Positions 35,270-44,277 are shown, numbered from the stretch's first letter. The stretch: 64,000 nucleotides of DNA from Butyricicoccus sp. OM04-18BH (GCF_003481705.1 NZ_QULN01000002.1:124001-188000); one strand, 5' to 3'. The notes: generated by a model from the sequence alone, not told the origin. Numbers and translations are program-made.

Positions 35270-36739
35270 TCAGATCCGCAGCGGAACGAGCAGCATGGTG
35301 TCCGAAACAGCCGCCGTGTCAGACGGCAGGTCGTTCGCCGCGCAGATTGCCGCCCGTGTGCTTCCGCAGTCCTTTGCAATGTCCCACAGCCGTGCTTCTC
35401 CCGCGATATGGCGCACGAGCAGCGTCACGCCCGTGTCCACCTGCTGTGCTGTCTGCTCGACCGAGCACAGATGGCGCAGCGTCAGCGGCGTCTCGCGCTC
35501 GCATGCTCCCTCCGCCGTAACGGTCAGCGTCAGTCCGCGCTCTCCGACTGTCTGCGCACGAACGGACAGTGACGGGCGCAGACAGGTACCTGCTTCGATG
35601 CCGGTAAAAGTCAGCGGCAGGACACGCTGCACACTGCAAAGGCGTTGTTCATCGTCGAGACAGAGCACCTGCACCGAGGCGGAGATCTGCAATCCCTTTT
35701 CGGCCGCACGCACGCCGCAGCATATCGCATCCGCACAGATAACATGAGAGATATGCGCTGCGGTCTGGATGCTTTCGACGGATTCGGCAGAAAACGGCTG
35801 CGGCTCCGGGCTGCTGTACAGGCTGACACTGTCCTCCTGGGTTTTCAGCAGGGCGCCCGGCAGATAAAAATCTGTAATGCAATGCAGCGTATGACTGCGC
35901 CGCAGCAGGACCAGTGCGTCCGCATTCACTGTGCAGGACAGCGAATGATCGGCTGCGATGCGGCATTCCAGACTGCGTACCGTGAGCTGCGCGTCGGGCG
36001 TATCCTCCTCGACCGCTCCCGTCAGTTCGAATACCTGCGTAAAGGGTGTGGTTTTACTGATCGTGCGGACTGCCTCGTCAAGCTGCATCACCAGACACCG
36101 CAGAGCCGCCTCTCCGCGCACGACGATGCGGTCACGCATTGCGCGGCATTCAGTGATATGCAGCGTACAGGATTGCTTGAGAAGCGAAAGACCGTCTGTT
36201 TCCTCGACTGGGATATCCTCCAGAACGGAGAACGAAAAAAGCTGCGCTTCGTCGGGCAGAACCGCTTCACAGGTCTCCGAAAGCAGCTCGGTATGATCGT
36301 CTGCAATGTTTTCTGTGTAATCGCAGGCTGTTTTGTCGTAGCATTCGGCTGTCAGCACAAGATCGGTCGCAATGCTCAGCTTGCGGCTGTTGACGACCGA
36401 GGCCTCGACCGCGCTCACACGGCATTCCACCAGACAAACCGAGCTGCTGTCGAGCTGCGCACATTCTTCGATGTGCGCGAAGCTGAGCGGCACCTCCAGA
36501 CGCCGCAGACCGCCGCCGTTTTCCGGCTCGTACAAAATGACCGCCTGAACCGTGCCCGAGATAAGAAGACGGCCGTTCTGCGGTGCGTGATCTCCGATGG
36601 CGGCCGTTCCGCAGGCATACACGACGCGACCTACATCAGGAAAAGCGTCCGGCACAATGCAGTCCGCTGTTTCGGTACAGGCGCTTGTTTGCGCCAGTTG
36701 CCGCCTGCAATAGACAATGCGTTTCTGCTCCAGTTCCAT
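35270..36739 (-). CDS. sipL: SipL-like spore morphogenesis protein (SPOCS repeats and LysM)
   Basis: Protein of 489 aa with DUF3794/SPOCS-type beta-rich repeats over most of its length. A C-terminal LysM-like domain (VRHIAGEARLWDIAKDCGSTRAAICAANDLP) ends VSDTMLLVPLRI. This is the architecture of Clostridioides difficile SipL, which binds SpoIVA through its LysM domain and localises the coat. The start at 36739 has AAAGGAGGAG upstream. It sits directly upstream of spoIVA and behind a sigma-E-like promoter. Confidence 0.85.
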   Translation of the reverse strand: MELEQKRIVYCRRQLAQTSACTETADCIVPDAFPDVGRVVYACGTAAIGDHAPQNGRLLISGTVQAVILYEPENGGGLRRLEVPLSFAHIEECAQLDSSSVCLVECRVSAVEASVVNSRKLSIATDLVLTAECYDKTACDYTENIADDHTELLSETCEAVLPDEAQLFSFSVLEDIPVEETDGLSLLKQSCTLHITECRAMRDRIVVRGEAALRCLVMQLDEAVRTISKTTPFTQVFELTGAVEEDTPDAQLTVRSLECRIAADHSLSCTVNADALVLLRRSHTLHCITDFYLPGALLKTQEDSVSLYSSPEPQPFSAESVESIQTAAHISHVICADAICCGVRAAEKGLQISASVQVLCLDDEQRLCSVQRVLPLTFTGIEAGTCLRPSLSVRAQTVGERGLTLTVTAEGACERETPLTLRHLCSVEQTAQQVDTGVTLLVRHIAGEARLWDIAKDCGSTRAAICAANDLPSDTAAVSDTMLLVPLRI

Positions 36740-36778
36740 TCTTGAAATCTCCTCCTTTGCACTGCTGCTCCTGTCAAT

Positions 36779-36808
36779 ACGGTATGTGAGCCGTGAAAAA
36801 GATATGAC
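36779..36808 (-). promoter_or_regulatory. Candidate sigma-E promoter of sipL-spoIVA
   Basis: Minus-strand GTCATATC (36801-36808), 14 bp, CATACCGT (36779-36786). This matches the mother-cell sigma-E pattern and the known regulation of spoIVA. Confidence 0.7.
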
Positions 36809-36814
36809 AGTTGA

Positions 36815-36843
36815 TTGACAAGGTGTCCGGCAGCCGATATAAT
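36815..36843 (+). promoter_or_regulatory. Consensus sigma-A promoter of the small zinc-motif protein
   Basis: TTGACA (36815-36820), 17 bp, TATAAT (36838-36843), both perfect. It is divergent from, and adjacent to, the sipL promoter. Confidence 0.85.
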
Positions 36844-36864
36844 GGAGAAAAGGAGGCATTTCGG

Positions 36865-37290
36865 ATGAAAGATAAGCTTAATACCGTAAAAACAGTACTC
36901 TGTGCGGTGTTCGCTGCCGGCTGCGCCGTGCTCGGATTTTTCTTCTGGGACGCATCTGACCGCGCGGGCTCTCTGCTTGAGGAGAACGATGCACTGCGTG
37001 AGCAGCTTTCTGTTACGCAGAGCGATGCGAAAAATGCCGCCGCCGCTGCCTCTGAGCTTCAAAAACAGGTAGATGAAATGACCGCGCAAATCGATGAGCT
37101 GAACAGCCGGCTGGAGCAGGCGGCACAGTCCGGCGCGGACGCAGGAGCGGCAGGACCGATGGTCTACGTTACGCCGTCCGGCTCAAGGTACCATAACGAA
37201 GGCTGTCAGTATATCGGAAAGCGTGCGGTACAGATGCCGCTTGCTGACGCGAAAGAGGCAGGATATACCGCCTGCGCGAAATGCGAATAA
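36865..37290 (+). CDS. Membrane-anchored coiled-coil protein with C-terminal Cys/His motif
   Basis: Protein of 141 aa. One N-terminal membrane segment (VLCAVFAAGCAVLGFFFW) is followed by a coiled coil (~35-85) and a short C-terminal domain, YVTPSGSRYHNEGCQYIG...AGYTACAKCE. The H-x3-C ... C-x2-C spacing is the Ada-like metal-binding fold often found at the end of clostridial surface or nuclease proteins. The domain would lie outside the cell. Start ATG 5 bp after AAGGAGGCA; single gene. Confidence 0.7.
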   Translation: MKDKLNTVKTVLCAVFAAGCAVLGFFFWDASDRAGSLLEENDALREQLSVTQSDAKNAAAAASELQKQVDEMTAQIDELNSRLEQAAQSGADAGAAGPMVYVTPSGSRYHNEGCQYIGKRAVQMPLADAKEAGYTACAKCE

Positions 37291-37403
37291 TAGAGATGAC
37301 ACGCTTAGTCCCACATCCAACACCCGCAAAAACCCTGTTCCGGCGAATGAAGTCGAAAACAGCAAAAACCGAACATCGAAACATTCACAGTCGGAATAAA
37401 AGA

Positions 37404-37439
37404 AAAAGTCCCGCAAACAAAGTTGTTTGCGGAACTTTT
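37404..37439 (-). terminator. Terminator of the interrupted tRNA-Pro gene
   Basis: Minus-strand AAAAGTTCCGCAAAC-AACTTT-GTTTGCGGGACTTTT followed by TCTTTTATT. It sits 5 bp after the CCA end of the tRNA 3' half. Confidence 0.85.
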
Positions 37440-37443
37440 CATC

Positions 37444-37488
37444 TGGTCCGAGTGACAGGATTCGAACCTGCGGCATCCAGCTCCCAAA
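37444..37488 (-). pseudogene. 3' half of a tRNA-Pro(UGG) gene split by the island (left junction)
   Basis: On the minus strand TTTGGGAG (anticodon loop) runs into anticodon-stem 3' arm, variable loop, T arm (GCAGG-TTCGAAT-CCTGT), acceptor CACTCGG, A and CCA. Upstream of the loop the sequence is not tRNA. Joining it to 60802-60840 gives a whole tRNA-Pro with one T-T mismatch in the anticodon stem. Confidence 0.85.
37481..37488. repeat. Left attachment-site core
   Basis: CTCCCAAA, identical to 60802-60809. It is the anticodon loop plus one stem base of the split tRNA-Pro. Confidence 0.75.
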
Positions 37489-37602
37489 CTTATCGGGAAA
37501 ACTTTTTCTGCTCGTTTATAGCGATTTTCAGCCATTTTCTATTTGTTTTACTTACTTTTTGACGCTCTTATCTCCACTGTTTCCGGGTGTTCCGGCGCCG
37601 TA

Positions 37603-37630
37603 TGTGGTAATCTATGTGGTCAAAAACGCT
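37603..37630 (+). repeat. Left arm-type repeat of the island
   Basis: TGTGGTAA-N4-TGTGGTCAAA..CGCT, matched by 60675-60702 in the same orientation. It sits 115 bp inside the left core, where recombinase arm sites would be expected. Confidence 0.65.
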
Positions 37631-37684
37631 TCCCGCCCGGTTTCCGGTGAAGATTCACCGGTGCCGGATGGGAAGCGTTTTGCG
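37621..37684. terminator. Large hairpin inside the left end of the island
   Basis: AAAACGCTTCCC pairs with GGGAAGCGTTTT, and CCGGTGAA with TTCACCGG within it. It could terminate transcription in either direction. The rest of 37631-37847 shows no convincing gene. Confidence 0.55.
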
Positions 37685-37847
37685 TTTCAGACTGTCTGCA
37701 TTGTAACTCTGAGCAGGGTGTTATGCAAGTGGTTTCTGTAAGGGGCGGCTCAGCAGCTGCGGTGCTATAGACAAAGAATAGCATCACGCCGTCGCTCTCT
37801 AAAGGTGAAACTCGCTTTCCCTCAATAACTATCACATTCCCGTAATT

Positions 37848-38540
37848 TTAGGGGCATTTTAAGGGAAAGCATATTGAAATACGAGAATGCATTTGTTCAT
37901 ATGAACAGTTGCTGCTTACACTGCCTTGCCCGAAGAAATACTGTTTTATATCTGAGACACCGCCATCCTTATCGCAGAACCACTCGTAATCAGAGTGGCA
38001 ATTTTGGCAGTGGGCAATTACATCAAATCCGCCTGGTGAATGCTGGTTGTCGGCAATGCTCATGACCTCCAAGGGCTTCCCGCAGGCTGGGCACAGTCTG
38101 ATTTTTCTTGCCTTACGAGTGGCACGCTCTCTCTGCTCTGTCTCAAGTGCACCTAAAAGGTCATGCCAAAGATTCGGATTCGGCTCGTGTTCTGCGTAAT
38201 CTTCAAGATGCCGCCTAATCTCATCGGCAGCCAGTACGAGAAACTTATCATCCAGAAGCTGAATGTGACGCTTAATATAATCAGCGACTACCATGGGCAT
38301 ACAAGTATTCCTGCCCATCGCATACCGCATTGCCGACAGCAGGATCAAGCGAAAGTCAGAGTCGCAGATGGGGGCGAGCAGGTCCTGAGGGAACAGCAGA
38401 AACTCCTTGCCATTATTCATACATACGCGCAGTGGCCGCTGCTCTTCCGTTACCAGATTCAGTAGACTGTTAGCTTGATCTTTCAGCTCATCAACGGTGA
38501 TCGATTCGTAGTCCTGAAACGGGTTTACTTCATAATTCAT
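37848..38540 (-). CDS. Unknown island protein with C-terminal zinc ribbon
   Basis: Protein of 230 aa, not recognised by name. The middle (DFRLILLSAMRYAMGRNTCMPMVVADYIK...) resembles short alpha-helical proteins common on clostridial mobile elements. The C-terminus has two CxxC pairs (CPACGKPLEV ... HCQNCHSDYEW) typical of a zinc ribbon. The start at 38540 has GGAGGTC 6 bp upstream. It diverges from the XRE regulator gene. Confidence 0.65.
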   Translation of the reverse strand: MNYEVNPFQDYESITVDELKDQANSLLNLVTEEQRPLRVCMNNGKEFLLFPQDLLAPICDSDFRLILLSAMRYAMGRNTCMPMVVADYIKRHIQLLDDKFLVLAADEIRRHLEDYAEHEPNPNLWHDLLGALETEQRERATRKARKIRLCPACGKPLEVMSIADNQHSPGGFDVIAHCQNCHSDYEWFCDKDGGVSDIKQYFFGQGSVSSNCSYEQMHSRISICFPLKCP

Positions 38541-38677
38541 CATTTGACCTCCAATCAGTTTGTCCTCACGATGAGGTGTTGGCATTGTAGCTCTGACTGT
38601 CCGGAGGTTCAAGCGTTTCTTTCGCGGCTTGAAAAGAAATTGAATAGAGTCGGAATTCGTGCGGATTTATCATTTTC

Positions 38678-38706
38678 TTGCTTTTCCTGCCCAAATGTGC
38701 TATCAT
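38678..38706 (+). promoter_or_regulatory. sigma-A promoter of the XRE/AlbA_2/Dam/HerA/NurA operon
   Basis: TTGCTT (38678-38683), 17 bp, TATCAT (38701-38706). It is the only good promoter I see before the cluster. Confidence 0.65.
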
Positions 38707-38820
38707 TATAAACAACGCTGTCAAGTGTTGAAATAGGGCCTTGGCAGTATGGCTGCAATAGACCGAATGCTCTGTCAAGCGGCAGAGCATTTTTTGTATA
38801 TCGGTACGGAGGAGATATTT

Positions 38821-39036
38821 ATGTCTGTGAGTTATAAAAAACTCTGGAAGCTGCTCATTGATAAGGACATGAAAAAGAAAGACTTGTGTGAAAAGGCGGG
38901 TATCAGCCCAGCTTCCGTCACCAAGATGGGACGGAATGGGCATGTCACCACGGAGATACTCGTGAAGATTTGTGCGGCGCTGGATTGCCGGATTGAGGAT
39001 ATCGTGGAGATTGTGCCGGATGAAACAAAAATCTAA
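38821..39036 (+). CDS. XRE-family (Cro/CI-type) regulator
   Basis: DNA-binding protein of 71 aa: a single HTH domain (YKKLWKLLIDKDMKKKDLCEKAGISPASVTKMGRNGHVTTE) with the short form common before defence operons. The start at 38821 has GGAGGAG 6 bp upstream. It leads the AlbA_2-Dam-HerA-NurA genes and may repress them. Confidence 0.85.
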   Translation: MSVSYKKLWKLLIDKDMKKKDLCEKAGISPASVTKMGRNGHVTTEILVKICAALDCRIEDIVEIVPDETKI

Positions 39037-39055
39037 CTTAGCGAGGTGCTACGTG

Positions 39056-40003
39056 GTGTCACTATCAAAAATTGATGCAGTTGAAGAATATATTTCTTCG
39101 TTAATTCAGAACAAACAAGAAAATGAGTTCGTTGATTTCAAGCAGTTTTATTACCACGAAGATAAAAAATATGATTTGATTAAGGATATTGTTTCCTTTT
39201 CGAATGAGGTAACCTCTGTAGATAAATACATAGTGTTTGGTATTATTAATGGTAGCTGGGAACCCGCGGGGATCGATTTGTCCACGATGCCAGATGTTTC
39301 CGTTATTAATGACTTATTGCATACGTACGTAGAACCATTTATTTATGTTGAGATAGGACAAATGAAATATAATGGAAAGGATCTTGGATACATAAAAATC
39401 CCAGTAGATCGTGCCGATAGGCCGTATGTTATCAAAAAAGAGTATTCTAAGCACGGGAAAACGTATCTACGGTATGGTGAAATATATGTGAGAAAAGGTG
39501 CCAATAATTTTATTGCCACAAGACGTGACCTGGATCACATTTATAGAAATAATGGAGCATTTCTCATTTCTGTATTTGATTCTACAGTCGATATTGGTTT
39601 TGTACAAATTCGTAATGAGAGAAAACTATTCATACAAGTCCGAACGATTTTGGCAAATAACACAAGTCACTCAATCAATATTTGTGGTGGAGTCTGTGAT
39701 ATTTCGACATCAAGAAATACATCACAGTATGAATGTATCTACTGCGAAGATAGGACTCGTAAATTTTCAAATGTTCCATCAATAATTAGTACTGTCCCTC
39801 TCTCTTTTTCTTCTGGCATGGAGTTGCAAAAGAGTTTATATTTTTCAATTTCTGCAGAAAGCTCAGAGCTTCTGCTAAGAAAACAGCGGGAGGGCGAACG
39901 ATTCTTTGCTAAGCTGGATTTGTTCGATGTTAATGAAAACAAATATACGACTCAGCCGTGTGAAATTACGCTATGCTTTTATGGAGATACCCGTATCCTA
40001 TAG
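39056..40003 (+). CDS. AlbA_2 (Schlafen-like) domain protein
   Basis: Protein of about 315 aa. Residues ~10-140 form an AlbA_2/Schlafen-type domain: NEFVDFKQFYY with its conserved acidic/Lys pair, then DLIKDIVSFSNEV...YIVFGI and the later VRKGANNFIATRRDL. Such domains bind nucleic acid and some have RNase or regulatory activity in defence loci. The C-terminal half is not recognised. GTG starts at 39053 and 39056 are both possible after GAGGTG; the second has better spacing. The DNA is markedly AT-rich. It ends 8 bp before the methylase gene. Confidence 0.75.
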   Translation: MSLSKIDAVEEYISSLIQNKQENEFVDFKQFYYHEDKKYDLIKDIVSFSNEVTSVDKYIVFGIINGSWEPAGIDLSTMPDVSVINDLLHTYVEPFIYVEIGQMKYNGKDLGYIKIPVDRADRPYVIKKEYSKHGKTYLRYGEIYVRKGANNFIATRRDLDHIYRNNGAFLISVFDSTVDIGFVQIRNERKLFIQVRTILANNTSHSINICGGVCDISTSRNTSQYECIYCEDRTRKFSNVPSIISTVPLSFSSGMELQKSLYFSISAESSELLLRKQREGERFFAKLDLFDVNENKYTTQPCEITLCFYGDTRIL

Positions 40004-40011
40004 GAGGCAAT

Positions 40012-40929
40012 ATGGCTAAGGAGAGAGAAGTTAATACTGTGAATTACTCACCTTTACGTTACCCCGGGGGGAAAAGCAGGCTTGCACCTTTTATTTCACT
40101 GTTAATACAAAAAAGCAAAATTGAAACCCCAATTTATGTAGAACCGTTTGCCGGGGGGGCAGGTGTTGCGTTATCTTTGCTACTCAACTCTGCCGTAGAT
40201 GAAATCGTAATTAACGATTACGATAAGGCGATTTATTCTGTGTGGAGAGCGTTACTTACTGAAACGGATAGCTTTATAAAGTTGATTGAGGACACTCCAC
40301 TGAGCGTTGATGAATGGAGAGCTCGTAAGCGTATTTACGATGAACAAGGAGATAAATATTCCTTAGAATTAGGTTTTGCAGCGTTTTATCTGAATCGCAC
40401 AAATCATTCTGGAATTTTGAGCAATGCAGGCCCTATTGGTGGCTTTGATCAAACCGGCAATTATCTGATTGACGCAAGATTTAATAGACCGGAACTTGTG
40501 CGACGTGTTTGTGAAATCGCAAAGTATAAATCTAAGATACACCTTTATAACAAGGATATCCGTACGTTTTTGGAAAAGTATTTGCCAAGATATCAAGAGA
40601 GAGCTTTCATATACTTTGATCCTCCTTATTACAACAAAGGAAAAGCACTATATAAAAACTTCTTCTCGCCGATGGACCATCAAGAAATCTTTGAGCGTAT
40701 TAAAGAACTCAACTGTCCTTGGCTTGTAACATACGACGATGTTCCTGAAATCCGAGAAATATACTCTTCTTATACAGGGAAACGATATGATTTAACTTAT
40801 AGTTTGGCCAATAATGGAAAAAAATCAGAACTCATGTTTTTGAGTGATGATGCCCTTTGGCCCAGTAAGGCAGAATTAAAAGAAAAGCGAATTGCAATCA
40901 ATTTGCGAGGTGAAGATGATGGCGAATAA
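40012..40929 (+). CDS. Dam-like (D12 class) adenine-N6 DNA methyltransferase
   Basis: Transfers a methyl group from SAM to adenine in DNA, 305 aa. It has the class-alpha motif order: SPLRYPGGKSRL (~15-26), FxGxG-type EPFAGGAGVALSL, the target-recognition region, and catalytic DPPYYNKG (~203-210). Close relatives recognise GATC, but the target cannot be inferred safely. AGGAGG lies 5 bp before the ATG. It overlaps the HerA gene by 11 bp. There is no cognate type II endonuclease next to it. Confidence 0.9.
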   Translation: MAKEREVNTVNYSPLRYPGGKSRLAPFISLLIQKSKIETPIYVEPFAGGAGVALSLLLNSAVDEIVINDYDKAIYSVWRALLTETDSFIKLIEDTPLSVDEWRARKRIYDEQGDKYSLELGFAAFYLNRTNHSGILSNAGPIGGFDQTGNYLIDARFNRPELVRRVCEIAKYKSKIHLYNKDIRTFLEKYLPRYQERAFIYFDPPYYNKGKALYKNFFSPMDHQEIFERIKELNCPWLVTYDDVPEIREIYSSYTGKRYDLTYSLANNGKKSELMFLSDDALWPSKAELKEKRIAINLRGEDDGE

Positions 40930-42892
40930 TCATATTAATGAGCTTATCGCAACAGATGAGCTGTTTCAGCTGATTCAGAAAGAAAACTTTGTCGGGTGGG
41001 TATTCTCACTGGATTATGATAATGCATTAGTTGTAACGAATGACGCATGGAAGTATGCTGTGAAAGGTATTCCACATAATGCTTTTTTGCTTGCGTCTAC
41101 GTTTACCCCAGATAATTATGCAGATGTAGATGAAATGGACCGCGAGGTTGTTCTTCTGCGAGTTATGGGCACTTGTAAATTACCCCAGGATGACGATGCA
41201 ATTAAAACAAAACTTGATAGCTATCAAAACTTGACAGAGCTATATCCTACACAAGGTCGGGAAGACTTCGATGCAATTACAAAAAATAAACTGCAGTTCG
41301 GTGGTTTAACATGCAGAGTCCTTGGTACATTTTACATGAAGAATAGCGAGCTGCATTTGGGAAGCGATATCGAAACCTTTTCTGTTTCTATGCGAATGGG
41401 TGTATATTTTCCTAAAGGAGAAGCCCTTGAAACAATCGTAAATTATGTGGATCCAATTCGGAAGAAACGTGCCAAAGAAGAATTCAAAGCATTGGGTATT
41501 ACAGCAGATGTTCCGCCTTTCAAAATTGGCACTGTGAGGTATACCTCGACCGATCGTTTGCATAGAGCCAAGGAAGTGGATAAAGTTCCATTTCGGATTC
41601 AGCCTTCGGATTTCTTGTCGCGACGTACGGCCGTATTAGGTATGACTCGTACTGGCAAATCGAATATGATTAAGCAAACCATCTCAGTGGTCAAGAACAT
41701 CTCGGATAGATGCGCTCTGCCTATCGGACAGTTGATTTATGACCTGAATGGTGAATATGCAAACGCGAATCAGCAGGACAGTGGTTCTATAGCAGAAATT
41801 TACTCAGAAGAGTGTGTTCGTTATCGCATGGTTCCCGCTACTGGATTTCGGCCTATACTAAATAATTTTTATGAGCAAATCGCAGATGGATATGTGACTA
41901 TTTGTGAAACAATTAATGAAAATCCCAACAGCTCGGCCGTAGATATCAAAACTTTTTTGAATATGTCATTTGATGAACCGGACGAGCAAGATCGCTCATT
42001 GCACTACAAATGGCAGGTCAGAGTTGCTATATATAAGGCCTTGCTATACACCGCGGGTTTTGATTGTTCCTCAAATTACAAAATTTCTTTTCCCACTAAT
42101 GCGGATGTTCGAAAAGTTGTGGACGAATCAGTTAGCAGCACAAACAATTTAACTTTAGAGCAAGCAAAAGAATGGTTTTTGAAAGCCAGAGAGCATCGCA
42201 AGGAACTGTTTAGCAGTAACGGAAAACTCTGGCTCGAAGATGACTGCGTATCTATGTTGAATATGATTGCTTGCAAAAATAGTGACGACCGCTATTTTAA
42301 TGGATACAAGGTGCTTTTAGGAGCGAAGATGTATCACACTAAAGACCGAACAATAGATGTATCCAATGAGATTTATGGGCACTTGTGCAATGGAAAAATT
42401 GTAATCCTGGACTTATCCGTTGGCAACGCAGCTTTACGAGATAAGTTGAGCAAGAAAATCGCAGCATATATTTTTAATTCGTCAATGGATTGTTTTACTC
42501 GTGGAGAAACGCCGCCGAATATCGTCTTATATATCGAGGAAGCGCATAACCTTATCGGCAAAGAAAATAAGTTGACAGATACTTGGCCCAGAATTGCAAA
42601 GGAAGGTGCAAAGTATAGGATTTCCTTGGTGTATGCGACTCAAGAGGTATCCTCTGTTCATCCTAACATTCTTGCAAACACAGAGAACTGGATTGTATCT
42701 CATATAAACAGTGAGCGAGAGGTCAGAGAGCTTGCAAAATTCTATGATTTTTCTGACTTTAGCAAATCCCTGCTTCGCTCCCAGGATGTTGGTTTTTCCA
42801 GAGTAAAAACATTGTCAAGCCCCTTTGTTGTTCCAATTCAGATTGACAAGTTTGATCCGGAGCGGATCAAGCGTGAAAGGACTTCTCAATGA
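40919..42892 (+). CDS. HerA-type (DUF87) hexameric DNA translocase ATPase
   Basis: ATPase of 657 aa. An N-terminal HAS-barrel-like region (~1-200) precedes a RecA-fold core with Walker A GMTRTGKSN (~240) and Walker B IVLYIEEAHN (~536), and a sensor-like VYATQEVSSVHPNIL. Bacterial HerA proteins act with nuclease partners (NurA, SIR2, DUF4297) in repair or antiphage defence. ATGs at 40916 and 40919 compete; the second has 6-bp spacing from GAGGTG. It overlaps the NurA-like gene by four bases. Confidence 0.88.
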   Translation: MANNHINELIATDELFQLIQKENFVGWVFSLDYDNALVVTNDAWKYAVKGIPHNAFLLASTFTPDNYADVDEMDREVVLLRVMGTCKLPQDDDAIKTKLDSYQNLTELYPTQGREDFDAITKNKLQFGGLTCRVLGTFYMKNSELHLGSDIETFSVSMRMGVYFPKGEALETIVNYVDPIRKKRAKEEFKALGITADVPPFKIGTVRYTSTDRLHRAKEVDKVPFRIQPSDFLSRRTAVLGMTRTGKSNMIKQTISVVKNISDRCALPIGQLIYDLNGEYANANQQDSGSIAEIYSEECVRYRMVPATGFRPILNNFYEQIADGYVTICETINENPNSSAVDIKTFLNMSFDEPDEQDRSLHYKWQVRVAIYKALLYTAGFDCSSNYKISFPTNADVRKVVDESVSSTNNLTLEQAKEWFLKAREHRKELFSSNGKLWLEDDCVSMLNMIACKNSDDRYFNGYKVLLGAKMYHTKDRTIDVSNEIYGHLCNGKIVILDLSVGNAALRDKLSKKIAAYIFNSSMDCFTRGETPPNIVLYIEEAHNLIGKENKLTDTWPRIAKEGAKYRISLVYATQEVSSVHPNILANTENWIVSHINSEREVRELAKFYDFSDFSKSLLRSQDVGFSRVKTLSSPFVVPIQIDKFDPERIKRERTSQ

Positions 42893-44277
42893 CGCATGAT
42901 ATGGCTGATAAAACAACACATGTTGACATTGTTCAGAATCCGGATATCAAAAGCTTTCTGGATGAGTGTAATTATATGGTGCCGCCAACAGGAAATGAAC
43001 TTGCTGAAATTGTGAGTAATTTTATTTCCGTTCCGTTTTGGGATAAGGCGTTGCCGACCAAAATAATAGCCATTGATGGGAGTAATTATGAAGCCACTGT
43101 AAATCCGCAGATTCCGTTTACAAGATTCGGCTTTGTAAAAATTGGGCATTTGCTAATTAATCGAGATAGTTATAAGGGGTTGAATTGCGGAAAATTTATT
43201 GATCCCTTTGCTGTTGCGCGCCTCAGTGAGGACAATAGTTCTTTGCTCTTTTCATTTCCAAGTTCAAATATGACTTACAAAGAACAAAAGAGCGTAAGAA
43301 ATAGTTTCCGTTTAGCTATGGATGAGGCTCTATATAAACAGCGTTTTATTGAAAGCGACCCCCGAACCAGCATTAGAACGACATTGTTTTATATTGCAGC
43401 CCATCGCACAGGCAAACTTCATAGTGATACCCCTAACAGACTTTTTTTACACAAATGCCCCACTTGCGAAGCTGAAATGATTGAGGTATGGGATATTCCA
43501 GAGGTTCAGAAATGTCCTCACTGCGGGGAGCGTGTATATCCTTCGGATTGTTTGCGGATTTGGGAAGAGGTTCATGATTCCGCATCGAATCAGTTGGCTT
43601 TGACGCGCTTTACAAATGCAATAATGCATATTTTAATCATACACTATATTCGCTATTTAAAAGAACGATTTCCTAATTCATATTTAGGCGTTCTCAGTAA
43701 TATGTGCTTCTTTGTTGACGGCCCCTTGGCTATAAATGGCACTGCGGCGTGGATTAAAAGCTGCATTCAAAAATGTATCTATGATGTTAATGTAGAGCTT
43801 AAAATGGCAAATATGTCGCCTATGATGGTTATTGGTTTACAAAAGTCAGGCAAACTGTATGATTACATTCATCTGATTGGAAGTTCTATACGCCCCAATT
43901 CCATCTACTGTGTAACAGATGATTTCCGGAACAACTATGTTGATTTCGATAAGACGCCATCAAGCACAACATATGGCAATGAAACTTATTACGGCCAAGA
44001 CTTCCTGTTGAAAACATCATCCGGAAAGTTGTTTGTGTTTAACGCTCCATATCCTTTTCCCAACAAAGATAATATTGCAGTTTTTAAGAAAGAAAAGGCA
44101 AACATTGAACACTACTTTAATATAGGGGCGTATGTACGACTAATTGAGGACTTTGAAAGTGATTTGTATGAGGGTGCAGTTGTCCCAATTGCTTTGGCGC
44201 AGAAATATACAGCTATTAGTTTGCAGCCTGGTGGAAAAATTTTAGATGTTTTGGCTCAAACTGCTATTAAGCAATAA
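42889..44277 (+). CDS. NurA-like nuclease with internal zinc ribbon
   Basis: Predicted nuclease partner of the upstream HerA, 462 aa. NurA-domain acidic motifs are visible: KIIAIDGSNYEA (Asp ~62) and FFVDGPLAINGTAAW (Asp ~275), which in the family bind Mn2+. Between them lies an inserted zinc ribbon, CPTC ... CPHC (~189-212), not found in typical archaeal NurA. The start overlaps HerA by ATGA and has AAAGGA 8 bp upstream. It is the last gene of the AT-rich block; 50 bp later the composition changes. Confidence 0.78.
   Translation: MTHDMADKTTHVDIVQNPDIKSFLDECNYMVPPTGNELAEIVSNFISVPFWDKALPTKIIAIDGSNYEATVNPQIPFTRFGFVKIGHLLINRDSYKGLNCGKFIDPFAVARLSEDNSSLLFSFPSSNMTYKEQKSVRNSFRLAMDEALYKQRFIESDPRTSIRTTLFYIAAHRTGKLHSDTPNRLFLHKCPTCEAEMIEVWDIPEVQKCPHCGERVYPSDCLRIWEEVHDSASNQLALTRFTNAIMHILIIHYIRYLKERFPNSYLGVLSNMCFFVDGPLAINGTAAWIKSCIQKCIYDVNVELKMANMSPMMVIGLQKSGKLYDYIHLIGSSIRPNSIYCVTDDFRNNYVDFDKTPSSTTYGNETYYGQDFLLKTSSGKLFVFNAPYPFPNKDNIAVFKKEKANIEHYFNIGAYVRLIEDFESDLYEGAVVPIALAQKYTAISLQPGGKILDVLAQTAIKQ

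Noticed and set aside
37620..37835. Small minus-strand open frame near the left island end
   Set aside because: It runs through the large hairpin, has no ribosome binding site, and its composition fits non-coding attachment-region DNA.
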